Shown here one piece after another: positions 6,562 to 13,530 of a stretch of 13,530 nt of DNA. The notes beneath the pieces were generated by a model, which saw only the letters and a program-made list of their open reading frames with translations, did not search any database and was not told the DNA's origin. Both the position numbers and the translations under genes were made by a program. The number at the start of each line of letters is the position of its first letter. The first letter of the stretch is position 1. Source of the DNA: CAZVXI01 sp964631295. GTDB lineage: Bacteria > Planctomycetota > Phycisphaerae > Phycisphaerales > SM1A02. The DNA lies in the NCBI GenBank assembly GCA_964631295.1, contig CAZVXI010000077.1, forward strand, positions 1 through 13,530, read 5' to 3'.

Positions 6562-8946
6562 TCACGCGACGCGCGACTGATCAGGCGCTGCACCAATCGT
6601 GCGGCGGTCCTCGGCGCGCCATCGCGAGAAACTGATGCGCGCAATCGCGCCGCCCTCCTTGCGATTGTCGAGCGTGAGTTCGCCACCATTCGCCTGCAGC
6701 AGACGTCGCGCCTGCGCCAGCCCGACGCCCGGCTGCCGCCCAGCCTGTTTGAGGCTGAAGAACGGGTCGAATGCATGCGCCAGCGCGTGCTCCGGCAGGC
6801 CCTTGCCATCATCAAACACGTCGATGATCAGCCGCCCATCACAGTGTGTTCTTACCGCGACTGCGACGGTTTTCGGCTCAGCCTCGGTCGCGTTGCGAAT
6901 CAGCTCCGCCAGCGCCTGGCCAACCTGATCAGGATCGATCCATGCGTGTGCGATGGGCACTTCGTCACCCATCAGTTCGATCGCGATGTTGTTGCCACAC
7001 TCCGCGCGGAACTTCCGAACGATCGACGTCACCAGCGCGGTGATATCGACCTCACGATGCTCGGCATCAGCCGGCTCAGCGAACATGCGCATGGCGCTGA
7101 TGAGATTGCTCAACCGATGCGCCTGGAGGACAATCTGCTTTGCTGCCTCCAGCGATGACTCGTCGATACGGCCTTCCGTCGCAGCTTCCCCAAGACGCCG
7201 CGCAAGCAACTGCGATCGCCCGGAGATGACCGTCAGCGGGTTGTTCATTTCATGGGCGGCCCCCGCAGCAATCTCACCGATGGAAGCGAGCGCTCGCGCA
7301 CTGGAGAGTTCATCGCGCGTCTGCACAAGGCGCGCATTTGCAGTTGCAAGCTGCTCCCCGAGTCGACGCGCACCCTCGTGCTGCGCAGCCGCAGCAACAG
7401 CACTGGCCCACGTGGCCGCAAGTGCCTCGAGCCCGCTGTGTACTTCATGGTCATGCACGCCATCATGAATCAAGACGGCATGCATGCCGAACCCGCACGG
7501 CAGCGGGAGCATATGCAGCTCCGATGCGCTGCGCGCCTCGCCGACAACCGACTCAATCCACGGCAGCACGCCCAGCGCGCCGAGGCACACCTGCCCGCCT
7601 GTCGCGCTCTGCTGCAACTGTCGCATCGATTCCGGCCCGTCTACTTCCCTGCTGGTGATGAGCCGGCCATCCCCCGCGTAGCGCATCGCCAGCCAGGGAC
7701 GACTCGGACGTGGCTGGAACAGGATCGTCATGAACTGCGAGTCGAGCTCCTTCGCGGCTGATGTTGCGACTTTCCGAAGAACGCTCACAACAGATTCCGT
7801 CGGCCTGGCCTCAGCATGGAACCGCTGGATCGCGCCAAGCATGCGTTCCTGCATGTGCGCCTGTCGTGCCTGCTCGCGCAGCCGATGGTTCGTTCGCCCG
7901 AGTGTTTCATTTGCGCGCGAGATTGCTTCAAGCAGTTCGCGGCTGTCAGGTTTGATGTCGATCCCGAGCGCCTCCGCACGCGATGCCAACGCGTCAGGCA
8001 ACTCAGCCACGACTTCGTCGAGCGCATCGCGCGTGATACCAAGCTCTGCCGCAAGTTCACTCACAGGCGCGCCGGCACTATGTCCGGGCACCGGCACAGC
8101 ATGGTGACGCGCTGCAACTGCATCCGCGAGCGACACCAGCGCGATCGTTGTGCGATGCGGAAGCTGTGGCAGTGATGCCAGGCGCTGCCCGGCAAGCCAC
8201 ATCACATCGCCAAGGCAGTGCGGCAGCGACCAGTGTTCCGCAAGCCGCTTGCCTGCTGTTCGCGAGTCGATGCCAAGCGACTCCCGCGCAGCATGGTCGA
8301 ATGCAGTGCCGTCTGCCAGGTATTGCGCGCATGCCTGCTCGGTCTCGCGCGGCATCACCGTGTGCAGCGCCAGCAAGCCGAGATCATGCAGCAACCCCGC
8401 GAGGAATGCCTCGCTCGGCACAATGCGCTCAGGCAACGACCCGCGCATCGCGAGCGATTCAGCAATGATCGCCGACGCAAGGGCGTGCATCCAGAACGCA
8501 TGTCGATTGAACAGTTCCGCATCGCCCTGCCCTGATTGTGGCGCGAAGCGCTCCATCATCTCAAAGACCTGAAGCGAAAGAACGATCGAGCGTATTGCAT
8601 CAAACCCGAGCAGAAGCACCGCCCGTTCCAGTGTATTGACTTCGCTGGCGCGGCCGCGCGGCGAACACCGACACATCCGAATCACCCGGGATGCGAGTGC
8701 CGGGTCGGCGCCCACGAGGTCGATCACTTCCTGCGCGCAGAACTGCTCATCGCTTGTGAGATTGAGTATCCGCACCGCCACACCGCTGAGCGTGGGCAGT
8801 TGATCAAGATGTTGCAGGGCAAGCTCTGCAGGACCAGCCGGGGCGATGTCGGCGAGCGTGATCAGCGCATCAGGCGATGGCTGCTGATCGTTCATTGGTG
8901 TCGATGATGCGTCAGGCACGTCCATGACCTGTCCGCCTGCGTCCAT
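6562..8946 (-). CDS. HDOD-domain sensor histidine kinase
   Basis: The product is 794 residues, cytoplasmic, with no membrane segment. An HDOD domain spans about residues 40-250 (LDQLPTLSGVAVRILNL; ERAVLLLGFDAIRSIVLSL; AGLLHDLGLLAL with H187-D188). A helical linker follows at about 335-375, then a GAF-like region at about 380-520. A coiled coil at about 520-555 leads into the dimerisation and phosphoacceptor domain with H565 in AAHEMNNPLTVISGRSQLL. The ATPase domain shows the N box (ELIRNATEAE, N685), a G1-like box (DDGKGLP), the F box (FDPFFSLK) and a G2 box (GVGLAQARRLL). HDOD domains are signalling modules of unclear ligand, so the enzyme probably autophosphorylates in response to an intracellular cue. 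It lies 28 bases downstream of a response-regulator gene, its likely partner. ATG 8946 was taken; ATG 8925 is an alternative. Confidence 0.93.
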   Translation of the reverse strand: MDAGGQVMDVPDASSTPMNDQQPSPDALITLADIAPAGPAELALQHLDQLPTLSGVAVRILNLTSDEQFCAQEVIDLVGADPALASRVIRMCRCSPRGRASEVNTLERAVLLLGFDAIRSIVLSLQVFEMMERFAPQSGQGDAELFNRHAFWMHALASAIIAESLAMRGSLPERIVPSEAFLAGLLHDLGLLALHTVMPRETEQACAQYLADGTAFDHAARESLGIDSRTAGKRLAEHWSLPHCLGDVMWLAGQRLASLPQLPHRTTIALVSLADAVAARHHAVPVPGHSAGAPVSELAAELGITRDALDEVVAELPDALASRAEALGIDIKPDSRELLEAISRANETLGRTNHRLREQARQAHMQERMLGAIQRFHAEARPTESVVSVLRKVATSAAKELDSQFMTILFQPRPSRPWLAMRYAGDGRLITSREVDGPESMRQLQQSATGGQVCLGALGVLPWIESVVGEARSASELHMLPLPCGFGMHAVLIHDGVHDHEVHSGLEALAATWASAVAAAAQHEGARRLGEQLATANARLVQTRDELSSARALASIGEIAAGAAHEMNNPLTVISGRSQLLARRLGEAATEGRIDESSLEAAKQIVLQAHRLSNLISAMRMFAEPADAEHREVDITALVTSIVRKFRAECGNNIAIELMGDEVPIAHAWIDPDQVGQALAELIRNATEAEPKTVAVAVRTHCDGRLIIDVFDDGKGLPEHALAHAFDPFFSLKQAGRQPGVGLAQARRLLQANGGELTLDNRKEGGAIARISFSRWRAEDRRTIGAAPDQSRVA

Positions 8947-8974
8947 GCCGGCTTGTGTTGTCCGCGATGTTCAC

Positions 8975-9580
8975 TCACACGGCGAGCATCGTGGCGATCT
9001 TGTCCACGAGTTGATCGATGTTGAAGGGCTTCTGCACGAAGTCATCCGCGCCGCTGCCACGCAACTGGTCGATCTCTTCCCGGTTGATCACGCCCGATAC
9101 GACAATGATCTTCGTGCCGTTGAGCGCTTCGTTGCCTCGAATCCGGTCGCATACAACGTTGCCGTTGATATCCGGCAGCATGTAGTCGAGCAGGATCAGG
9201 TGTGGCTTGAAGGACTCGGTCAGCATGCCCGCGTCGTAGCCGGTTGCGGCCGACTGGAAGTCGAAACGGTCATCGCGATCGAAGACATCCTTGAATAGCT
9301 CGATGATCTGGGCGTCATCATCGACAGCCAGAACTCGCTTGCGGGCGTTCCCCTCCAGGACGTCCGCGGGGATGTCATTTTCCTTCATGAAGCGAAGCAG
9401 TTCGATGCGCGGGATGCGGCGGAAGCGCGACCCCGGGACGCGGAACCCCTGTAACCGGCCACTGTCGAAGCAGCGGATGATTGTCTGCTGCGAAACCTTG
9501 CAGACTTCGGCGGCCTCACCAGTGGTAAAGACCTGCTTGTCCGCCCAGGACTTCTGCCCGTTGTCCTTTGACTTGCTCAT
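8975..9580 (-). CDS. Response regulator with N-terminal HTH (excisionase/MerR-like) and C-terminal receiver domain
   Basis: I chose ATG 9580-9578 because AGGAG (9594-9590) is nine bases upstream; ATG 9586 lies only three bases from it but would add just two residues. The 201-residue product has an HTH at about 16-62 (FTTGEAAEVCKVSQQTIIRCFDSG, then a wing with RVPGSRFRRIPR), of the HTH_17/BldC sort. A receiver domain covers about 82-200, with acidic residues D87-D89 (AVDDD), phosphoacceptor D132 (LILLDYMLPD), S162 (VVSG) and K184 (VQKPF). The order is the reverse of OmpR or NarL regulators, whose DNA-binding domain is C-terminal. It is the first gene of an operon with the HDOD histidine kinase, which probably phosphorylates D132. 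The repeats about 200 bases upstream may be its own binding sites. Confidence 0.92.
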   Translation of the reverse strand: MSKSKDNGQKSWADKQVFTTGEAAEVCKVSQQTIIRCFDSGRLQGFRVPGSRFRRIPRIELLRFMKENDIPADVLEGNARKRVLAVDDDAQIIELFKDVFDRDDRFDFQSAATGYDAGMLTESFKPHLILLDYMLPDINGNVVCDRIRGNEALNGTKIIVVSGVINREEIDQLRGSGADDFVQKPFNIDQLVDKIATMLAV

Positions 9581-9586
9581 TGCCAT

Positions 9587-9852
9587 GCTCTCCTCACTCC
9601 GCTCCTGGCCTCAGCCGGCCCCGTGGCAGCCCGTGATGGACCCACAAACCGATGGGCGTGGCACCTTTCGCCATCCGACCCAGATTGCCAACCTTCTCTT
9701 CGGCCCGCACGAACCGGGACTTCATCACCGACAGCGATTGACTGCGACCCAGCCGGAACAAAGGTCACAGTCGCATCTGTGGTGCACGTAAGTCGACTTA
9801 TTGGAAGCACTTACCCGCAGTTACCGGCAGCGTTGCCGCGTCGCACGTCCGC
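9587..9852. other. Noncoding stretch upstream of the two-component operon
   Basis: These bases lie between the tsaB stop and the response-regulator start, both on the minus strand. I find no credible gene in it on either strand. It must hold the promoter of the two-component operon unless that is read through from tsaB. No clear sigma-70 -35/-10 pair stands out by eye. It contains the AGGAG ribosome-binding site at 9590-9594 and a block of palindrome and direct repeats at 9788-9826. Confidence 0.7.
9788..9826. promoter_or_regulatory. Candidate operator: palindrome plus phased direct repeats
   Basis: The block has a perfect 12-base palindrome, TAAGTCGACTTA (9789-9800). Seven bases later come two near-identical ten-base units, GCACTTACCC (9807-9816) and GCAGTTACCG (9817-9826), one helical turn apart, and a degenerate third begins at 9827. 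GTAAGT (9788-9793) and ACTTAC (9809-9814) also form an inverted pair. This fits binding sites for a dimeric or tandem regulator, plausibly the response regulator encoded about 200 bases downstream. The function is inferred. Confidence 0.4.
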
Positions 9853-10524
9853 TTATCGCTGCTGCCAGAGCCGAACCGCCTCCGGCTCACGCGCGTAGAG
9901 CGGCGCAAGCCCAAGGGGATCAACAAAACACCCTGATTCCGCGAGATGGTTCGCGGCCCGGCAGCATGCGGTTGCGGACATGGAAAAAGCCCTTACAGCC
10001 ACTCCAGAGCGCGAACAGCTTTCCGTGATACCCGCCGGCAGGTGCTCATCAGCCAGCAGCAGCGGAAGGCCAGCGGGATCAAACGCATCGGCAGTGATCA
10101 TGCCCGGCGTGCCTTCGATCTGCCAGCGCCCCACCTCTGCGTCCGCCCGGCAGCGCGTCAGCCAGCACGTATCACGCTTGCAGGCAAGCGCTACTGCCAG
10201 TTCGGGTGCTGCCGGATCATCACAGCCGTATGCAGCCACAAGCGCGCTCGGCACGCTGATCACACGCGCGCCAGTCACCTCTGCAATCATCTTCGCCGAC
10301 GTGATGGCTATCCGCAGGCCGCTGAACCCGCCCGGCCCACACGAGACCACAACGATGTGGATACCAGCCGGCGTGACTTCCCAACGTCGCGTCAATCGAT
10401 CAATCGCAGGCATCAGATCATCGCTGTGGCGATCGCCCTGATGCAGCGGTTCTTCCTGTATCGAGCCGTCCGCGAGGCGCAGCGCCACCGAACCGCTTCG
10501 CTGCGACGTCTCAATCGCAAGCAT
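9853..10524 (-). CDS. tsaB: TsaB (YeaZ) subunit of the tRNA t6A threonylcarbamoyltransferase complex
   Basis: From ATG 10524-10522 the product is 223 residues, the normal size for TsaB. Signatures are the N-terminal MLAIETSQRSGSVAL (1-15), GDRHSDDLMPAI (30-41), SCGPGGFSGLRIAITSAK (61-78) and a C-terminal LYAREPEAVRL, which matches the usual PxYLREPEA end. TsaB is an ASKHA-fold partner of TsaD and is needed, with TsaE, for N6-threonylcarbamoyl modification of A37 in tRNAs reading ANN codons. No tsaD or tsaE is in the window. A GTG at 10551 is a possible alternative start, but the ATG begins exactly at the conserved first strand and has AGGA upstream. The gene is third in line after dnaE and the phosphoesterase. 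Confidence 0.93.
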   Translation of the reverse strand: MLAIETSQRSGSVALRLADGSIQEEPLHQGDRHSDDLMPAIDRLTRRWEVTPAGIHIVVVSCGPGGFSGLRIAITSAKMIAEVTGARVISVPSALVAAYGCDDPAAPELAVALACKRDTCWLTRCRADAEVGRWQIEGTPGMITADAFDPAGLPLLLADEHLPAGITESCSRSGVAVRAFSMSATACCRAANHLAESGCFVDPLGLAPLYAREPEAVRLWQQR

Positions 10525-10591
10525 GATCGGATTGTCCTGCGCGCCACTCACAAGCGAGAGGATAGCGGGCGCATGACTGTGATGTCCTGCA

Positions 10592-11476
10592 TCACTCCAA
10601 TCCAATCGCCGCCAGCGGAACCACCTGCTCCAGCATCGCGTGGGCATCGAGATCAGCACTCAGGTCAAGCGGCAGCAGCACGGCCCGATCGTGATCGCTG
10701 TTGAGCACGACCATTCGCTCCATGTGAAGCTCCGCGCCAGTCTCCACATGCTGATGGCCGAGGATGAACAGCTCAACGCCCCACTGTTGTGCGATCTGGT
10801 CGATCGCGCCCTGCTTGAACGCCCTGCCCCATGTCATCAGGTACGCCGCCCCTGCCGGGGGATGATAGTCATCCTCATCAAGCGCGCGATCGAGCACATC
10901 ATGATCGAATGATCCCATCATGCGCGCGTTGGGAAGCGAGTGCGCACACAGAATGCCGCTCTGAGTCTTCAGCGCGAGCGGCATGGCGCGGAAGAACACG
11001 CGCATCGCATCACGCACGCTGCCGGCATCGTCGCCGAACACATAGTCAAGCGCATCATCGAACTGCAGGACAGCGTTTCCCTGCCCCTTGCTGACCGGCC
11101 TGCCTGTGTACTGGCTCAGTTCATGATTCGCAAGCAGCGGATGCACCTGCTGCGGGTATGCAACGACATGCTGCGCGACCTTGATCAGCAGACGATGGCT
11201 GAAATCCATGCCGTTGATCAGGCGTTCGCCATGAATGAGTTCGTGCAGAATGACGTGATGATCGCTGCCCGCGCCAAGGTCAGCGCTCGCAATGATTTTC
11301 CGAAAGTGCATCGGATTGTCGTGCAGGTCGCCCGTGGCGATCAATCGACCGCGCGCCGGAAGATGGACACAACAGCCCGTCCGCAGTGGATTCTCCAGCA
11401 TGCATGCTGCAGCCTGCTCGAACAGCTCGCAGATGGCAGGTGCATCGCGCTCGTCGATCGGCATGATCGCGGCCAT
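10592..11476 (-). CDS. Calcineurin-like metallophosphoesterase
   Basis: The product is 294 residues. Motifs in order: I, ATGDLHDN (D50, H52); II, a divergent VILHELIHGERL (76-85) in place of GDxxDRG; III, LLANHELSQ (N117, H118); IV, CAHSLP (H179); V, ILGHQHVETG (H241, H243). The first two aspartate or histidine motifs and NHE mark a two-metal phosphatase core of the PPP/calcineurin superfamily. The substrate, whether a phosphoprotein, a nucleotide or another phosphoester, cannot be told. ATG 11476 follows the dnaE stop with no base between (TAGATG), which suggests translational coupling; a second in-frame ATG lies four codons on. tsaB follows after 67 bases. No membrane or signal sequence is seen. 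Confidence 0.85.
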   Translation of the reverse strand: MAAIMPIDERDAPAICELFEQAAACMLENPLRTGCCVHLPARGRLIATGDLHDNPMHFRKIIASADLGAGSDHHVILHELIHGERLINGMDFSHRLLIKVAQHVVAYPQQVHPLLANHELSQYTGRPVSKGQGNAVLQFDDALDYVFGDDAGSVRDAMRVFFRAMPLALKTQSGILCAHSLPNARMMGSFDHDVLDRALDEDDYHPPAGAAYLMTWGRAFKQGAIDQIAQQWGVELFILGHQHVETGAELHMERMVVLNSDHDRAVLLPLDLSADLDAHAMLEQVVPLAAIGLE

Positions 11477-13530
11477 CTATTCGTCATCCGCCGAGGCAGC
11501 CTGACGGTTGCGTGATGCAAATCGCCGGCGTGGATCATCCGCGATCAGATCGTGCGCTGCAGCAGGCCGGATCGTCACATGCTGTGGCCCGACGACGGCG
11601 CGCATCCGATCAAGCAAGCCCTGTTGCGCAACAATCCGCAGGCGACGACTGTGCACATCCACATAGTGTCCGTTCGATGGCACACGTACGATGACCTCCG
11701 CGGATCGCTGCCCCTCACCCGGCGCGATCGCGCTCGCCTGGTTGAGCAACCCGCTGATCATTTCCATGCGCGAATCAAGTGACTCAACGCGCGACTCGTT
11801 GCCGGGCGGCTCGAATGTCACCTGAATCTCTGAGGCAAGATAACTGGCCGCGTCCTGAATCGGCACGATCATCTCTGCAATCACCTGCGGCTCCGCGCGC
11901 GATGTATCCACACGGCCAACGACGATCACAGGCTGATCCTGCTGCATGTGCTCACCACATCGTGCGAACGTGGCAGGAAACGCAACAACGTCGATCGAGC
12001 CGTATCGATCCTGCAACGTCAGGATGGCCATGCGTTTCTGGTCTTTCCGCGTGAACGTGTGCCGGACCTCCGCAAGAACACCAGACACGCTGATCGGCAC
12101 ATCGTGATTGCGTTCCTTCACACCGCGGGTCACAGCGCACTGGTACATCCGAAGCAGATCTTCGTACTCATCGAGCGGATGACCGGACACGTGAAAGCCG
12201 AGCACATCCTTCTCGAACTTCAGCTTCGTTGCATCATCCCACGGCGGGATCGCAGGCAGCGGCGGCTGTGCATCGTCAACAACAGGCGCATCTTCTGGCG
12301 CATCCGATGCGGCAGCGAACATGTTCATCTGCCCGGCTCTTCGATCATCGGCGAGCGACTGGCCCGCTGCGACCGCATCGTCCAGCGCTGCAAGAAGCGC
12401 CGAGCGAGCTTCATCGCCGTGCATCGAATCGAACGCCCCCGCCTTGATCAACGACTCAATCGTCGACTTCGTAACCGTGCGTGAACTGAGTCTCTCACAG
12501 AAGTTGAAGATCGACTGGAACGCTCCCCCCTTCTCACGTTCCGCAACCACTGCATCGATCGCAGCCCGACCGACGTTCTTGATCGCCCCCAGCCCGAAAC
12601 GCACATGGCCGTGCATGTTGTCGTGCGGCTCGTGGTCTTCATAACTTACTGCGAAGTCCGTGACGGATACATTCACATCCGGAGGCTGCACATCCACGCC
12701 AACGTGCGGCTGCTGTTCCGTATGATCCGGGAAAAACGTTCGGCGGCAGTCTTCCAGATAGGAAACCCAGTCGTCGACCTTCTTCGCAGCGCTCTCAAAC
12801 GTAAGCACACCAGCCATGTACTGGTTTGGAAAATATGTCTTCAGGTACGCCGTCTGATACGCGACGATCGCATACCCCGTCGAGTGGCTCTTGTTGAAGC
12901 CATAGCCGGCAAACTTCAGGATCAGATCAAACAGCGCCTCTGCTTTCTTATTCGGCAGGCCGTTGCGATCGGCGCCTGCAATGAACTGCGCGCGGTTCGC
13001 GTTGATAACATCATGCTTCTTCTTACTGATCGCCTTGATCAGCGAATACGCCTGCCGCAGCGGGATATCGCCCAGACCATGCACAATCTGCATGACCTGT
13101 TCCTGATACACCATGATGCCGTATGTTTCAGCAGTGAACTCATCGACAATCGGATGTGCCGTCGGCACGGGTTGGCGGCCATGCTTCCGATTGACATAAT
13201 CCGGGATCAGGTCCATCGGCCCCGGGCGGAACAGCGCGTTGGCAGCAATCAGATCTTCCAGCCGGTCGGGCTTCATATCAGTCAGCAGCCGCCGCATGCC
13301 GCCGGATTCAAACTGAAACACACCAGCAGTATCTGCCCGGCTGAACAGCGCGAACACTTTCGGGTCGTCGTATGTCAGCCGTTCGAGATCCAGCGGATGC
13401 GGGCCTTCGCCGATGTTGCGCCCGACGGCGTTCCAGATGGCCTGCTCAGACATCGAGTCGCGAATGAGCTGCCGGGCGCGCTCGATCGTCGAGAGCGTGC
13501 GCAGACCCAGGAAGTCCATCTTGAGCAGGC
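11477..13530 (-). CDS. dnaE: DNA polymerase III alpha subunit, C-terminal 683 residues (5' partial)
   Basis: The frame is open to the right edge, so the start and the PHP domain are outside the window. The first codons read LLKMDFLGLRTL, the segment with the third catalytic aspartate (E. coli D555 region). Then come GVFQFESGGMRRLL, ALFRPGPMDLIPDYV, YGIMVYQEQVMQI and FAGYGFNKSHSTGYAIVAYQTAYLK, all of the fingers and palm of bacterial DnaE. The usual GGYSLGxADxLRRAMGKK block is replaced by QAYSLIKAISKKKHD. A beta-clamp-binding pentapeptide, QMNMF, is encoded at 12317-12331. An OB domain follows at about residues 475-545 (ISVSGVLAEVRHTFTRK, DRYGSIDVVAFP). It is the replicative polymerase. The gene ends at TAG 11477-11479, immediately before the phosphoesterase ATG. 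Confidence 0.97.
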   Translation of the reverse strand, partial: LLKMDFLGLRTLSTIERARQLIRDSMSEQAIWNAVGRNIGEGPHPLDLERLTYDDPKVFALFSRADTAGVFQFESGGMRRLLTDMKPDRLEDLIAANALFRPGPMDLIPDYVNRKHGRQPVPTAHPIVDEFTAETYGIMVYQEQVMQIVHGLGDIPLRQAYSLIKAISKKKHDVINANRAQFIAGADRNGLPNKKAEALFDLILKFAGYGFNKSHSTGYAIVAYQTAYLKTYFPNQYMAGVLTFESAAKKVDDWVSYLEDCRRTFFPDHTEQQPHVGVDVQPPDVNVSVTDFAVSYEDHEPHDNMHGHVRFGLGAIKNVGRAAIDAVVAEREKGGAFQSIFNFCERLSSRTVTKSTIESLIKAGAFDSMHGDEARSALLAALDDAVAAGQSLADDRRAGQMNMFAAASDAPEDAPVVDDAQPPLPAIPPWDDATKLKFEKDVLGFHVSGHPLDEYEDLLRMYQCAVTRGVKERNHDVPISVSGVLAEVRHTFTRKDQKRMAILTLQDRYGSIDVVAFPATFARCGEHMQQDQPVIVVGRVDTSRAEPQVIAEMIVPIQDAASYLASEIQVTFEPPGNESRVESLDSRMEMISGLLNQASAIAPGEGQRSAEVIVRVPSNGHYVDVHSRRLRIVAQQGLLDRMRAVVGPQHVTIRPAAAHDLIADDPRRRFASRNRQAASADDE

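Noticed and set aside
9577..9810. A 77-codon minus-strand frame filling the noncoding gap before the response-regulator gene
   Set aside because: It has no motif, no ribosome-binding site and overlaps the response-regulator start; the region looks regulatory.
12317..12326. GAACATGTTC palindrome
   Set aside because: It lies inside dnaE and is explained by the codons for the clamp-binding motif QMNMF.

Overview
This window comes from a moderately GC-rich bacterium (roughly 60% G+C by eye) with dense, mostly minus-strand genes. The gene styles suggest a planctomycete, possibly of the Phycisphaerae type: an HDOD-histidine kinase with an HTH-first response regulator, a SpoIIE/STAS pair, and a DnaE with an unusual finger region. 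This placement is inference from gene style, not from a marker gene. I saw no rRNA, tRNA, CRISPR array, insertion sequence or phage gene. A run of ten N at 2149-2158 is an assembly gap inside rimK.

Left part (1-3511). After the last codons of an unidentified plus-strand gene (2-142) comes a compact minus-strand operon, read right to left. It encodes a yeast-Fcy1-like cytosine deaminase, a RimB-type retropepsin-like peptidase, a RimK-type ATP-grasp glutamate ligase with a C-terminal TrkA_C/RCK_C domain, and an AstE/aspartoacylase-like zinc hydrolase. The last three genes are joined by 4-base stop/start overlaps (ATGA and GTGA), and all three proteins end in a basic tail. This looks like a writer/trimmer module for alpha-linked glutamate tails on proteins, with a sensor domain on the ligase. 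It is the most interesting part of the window.

Middle part (3553-6421). A GAF-SpoIIE phosphatase on the plus strand converges on a minus-strand STAS anti-sigma-factor antagonist, two components of a partner-switching circuit. No RsbW-type kinase is visible. The STAS gene has a hairpin directly before its start codon. A DUF2071 (YqjF-like) gene lies upstream of it.

Right part (6562-13530). A two-gene operon encodes a response regulator with an N-terminal excisionase/MerR-like HTH and a 794-residue HDOD-sensor-histidine kinase. Upstream of it lies a 270-base noncoding stretch with a 12-base palindrome and helically phased direct repeats. Beyond that are housekeeping genes in series: dnaE (5' end outside the window), a calcineurin-like metallophosphoesterase whose ATG directly follows the dnaE stop codon, and tsaB.
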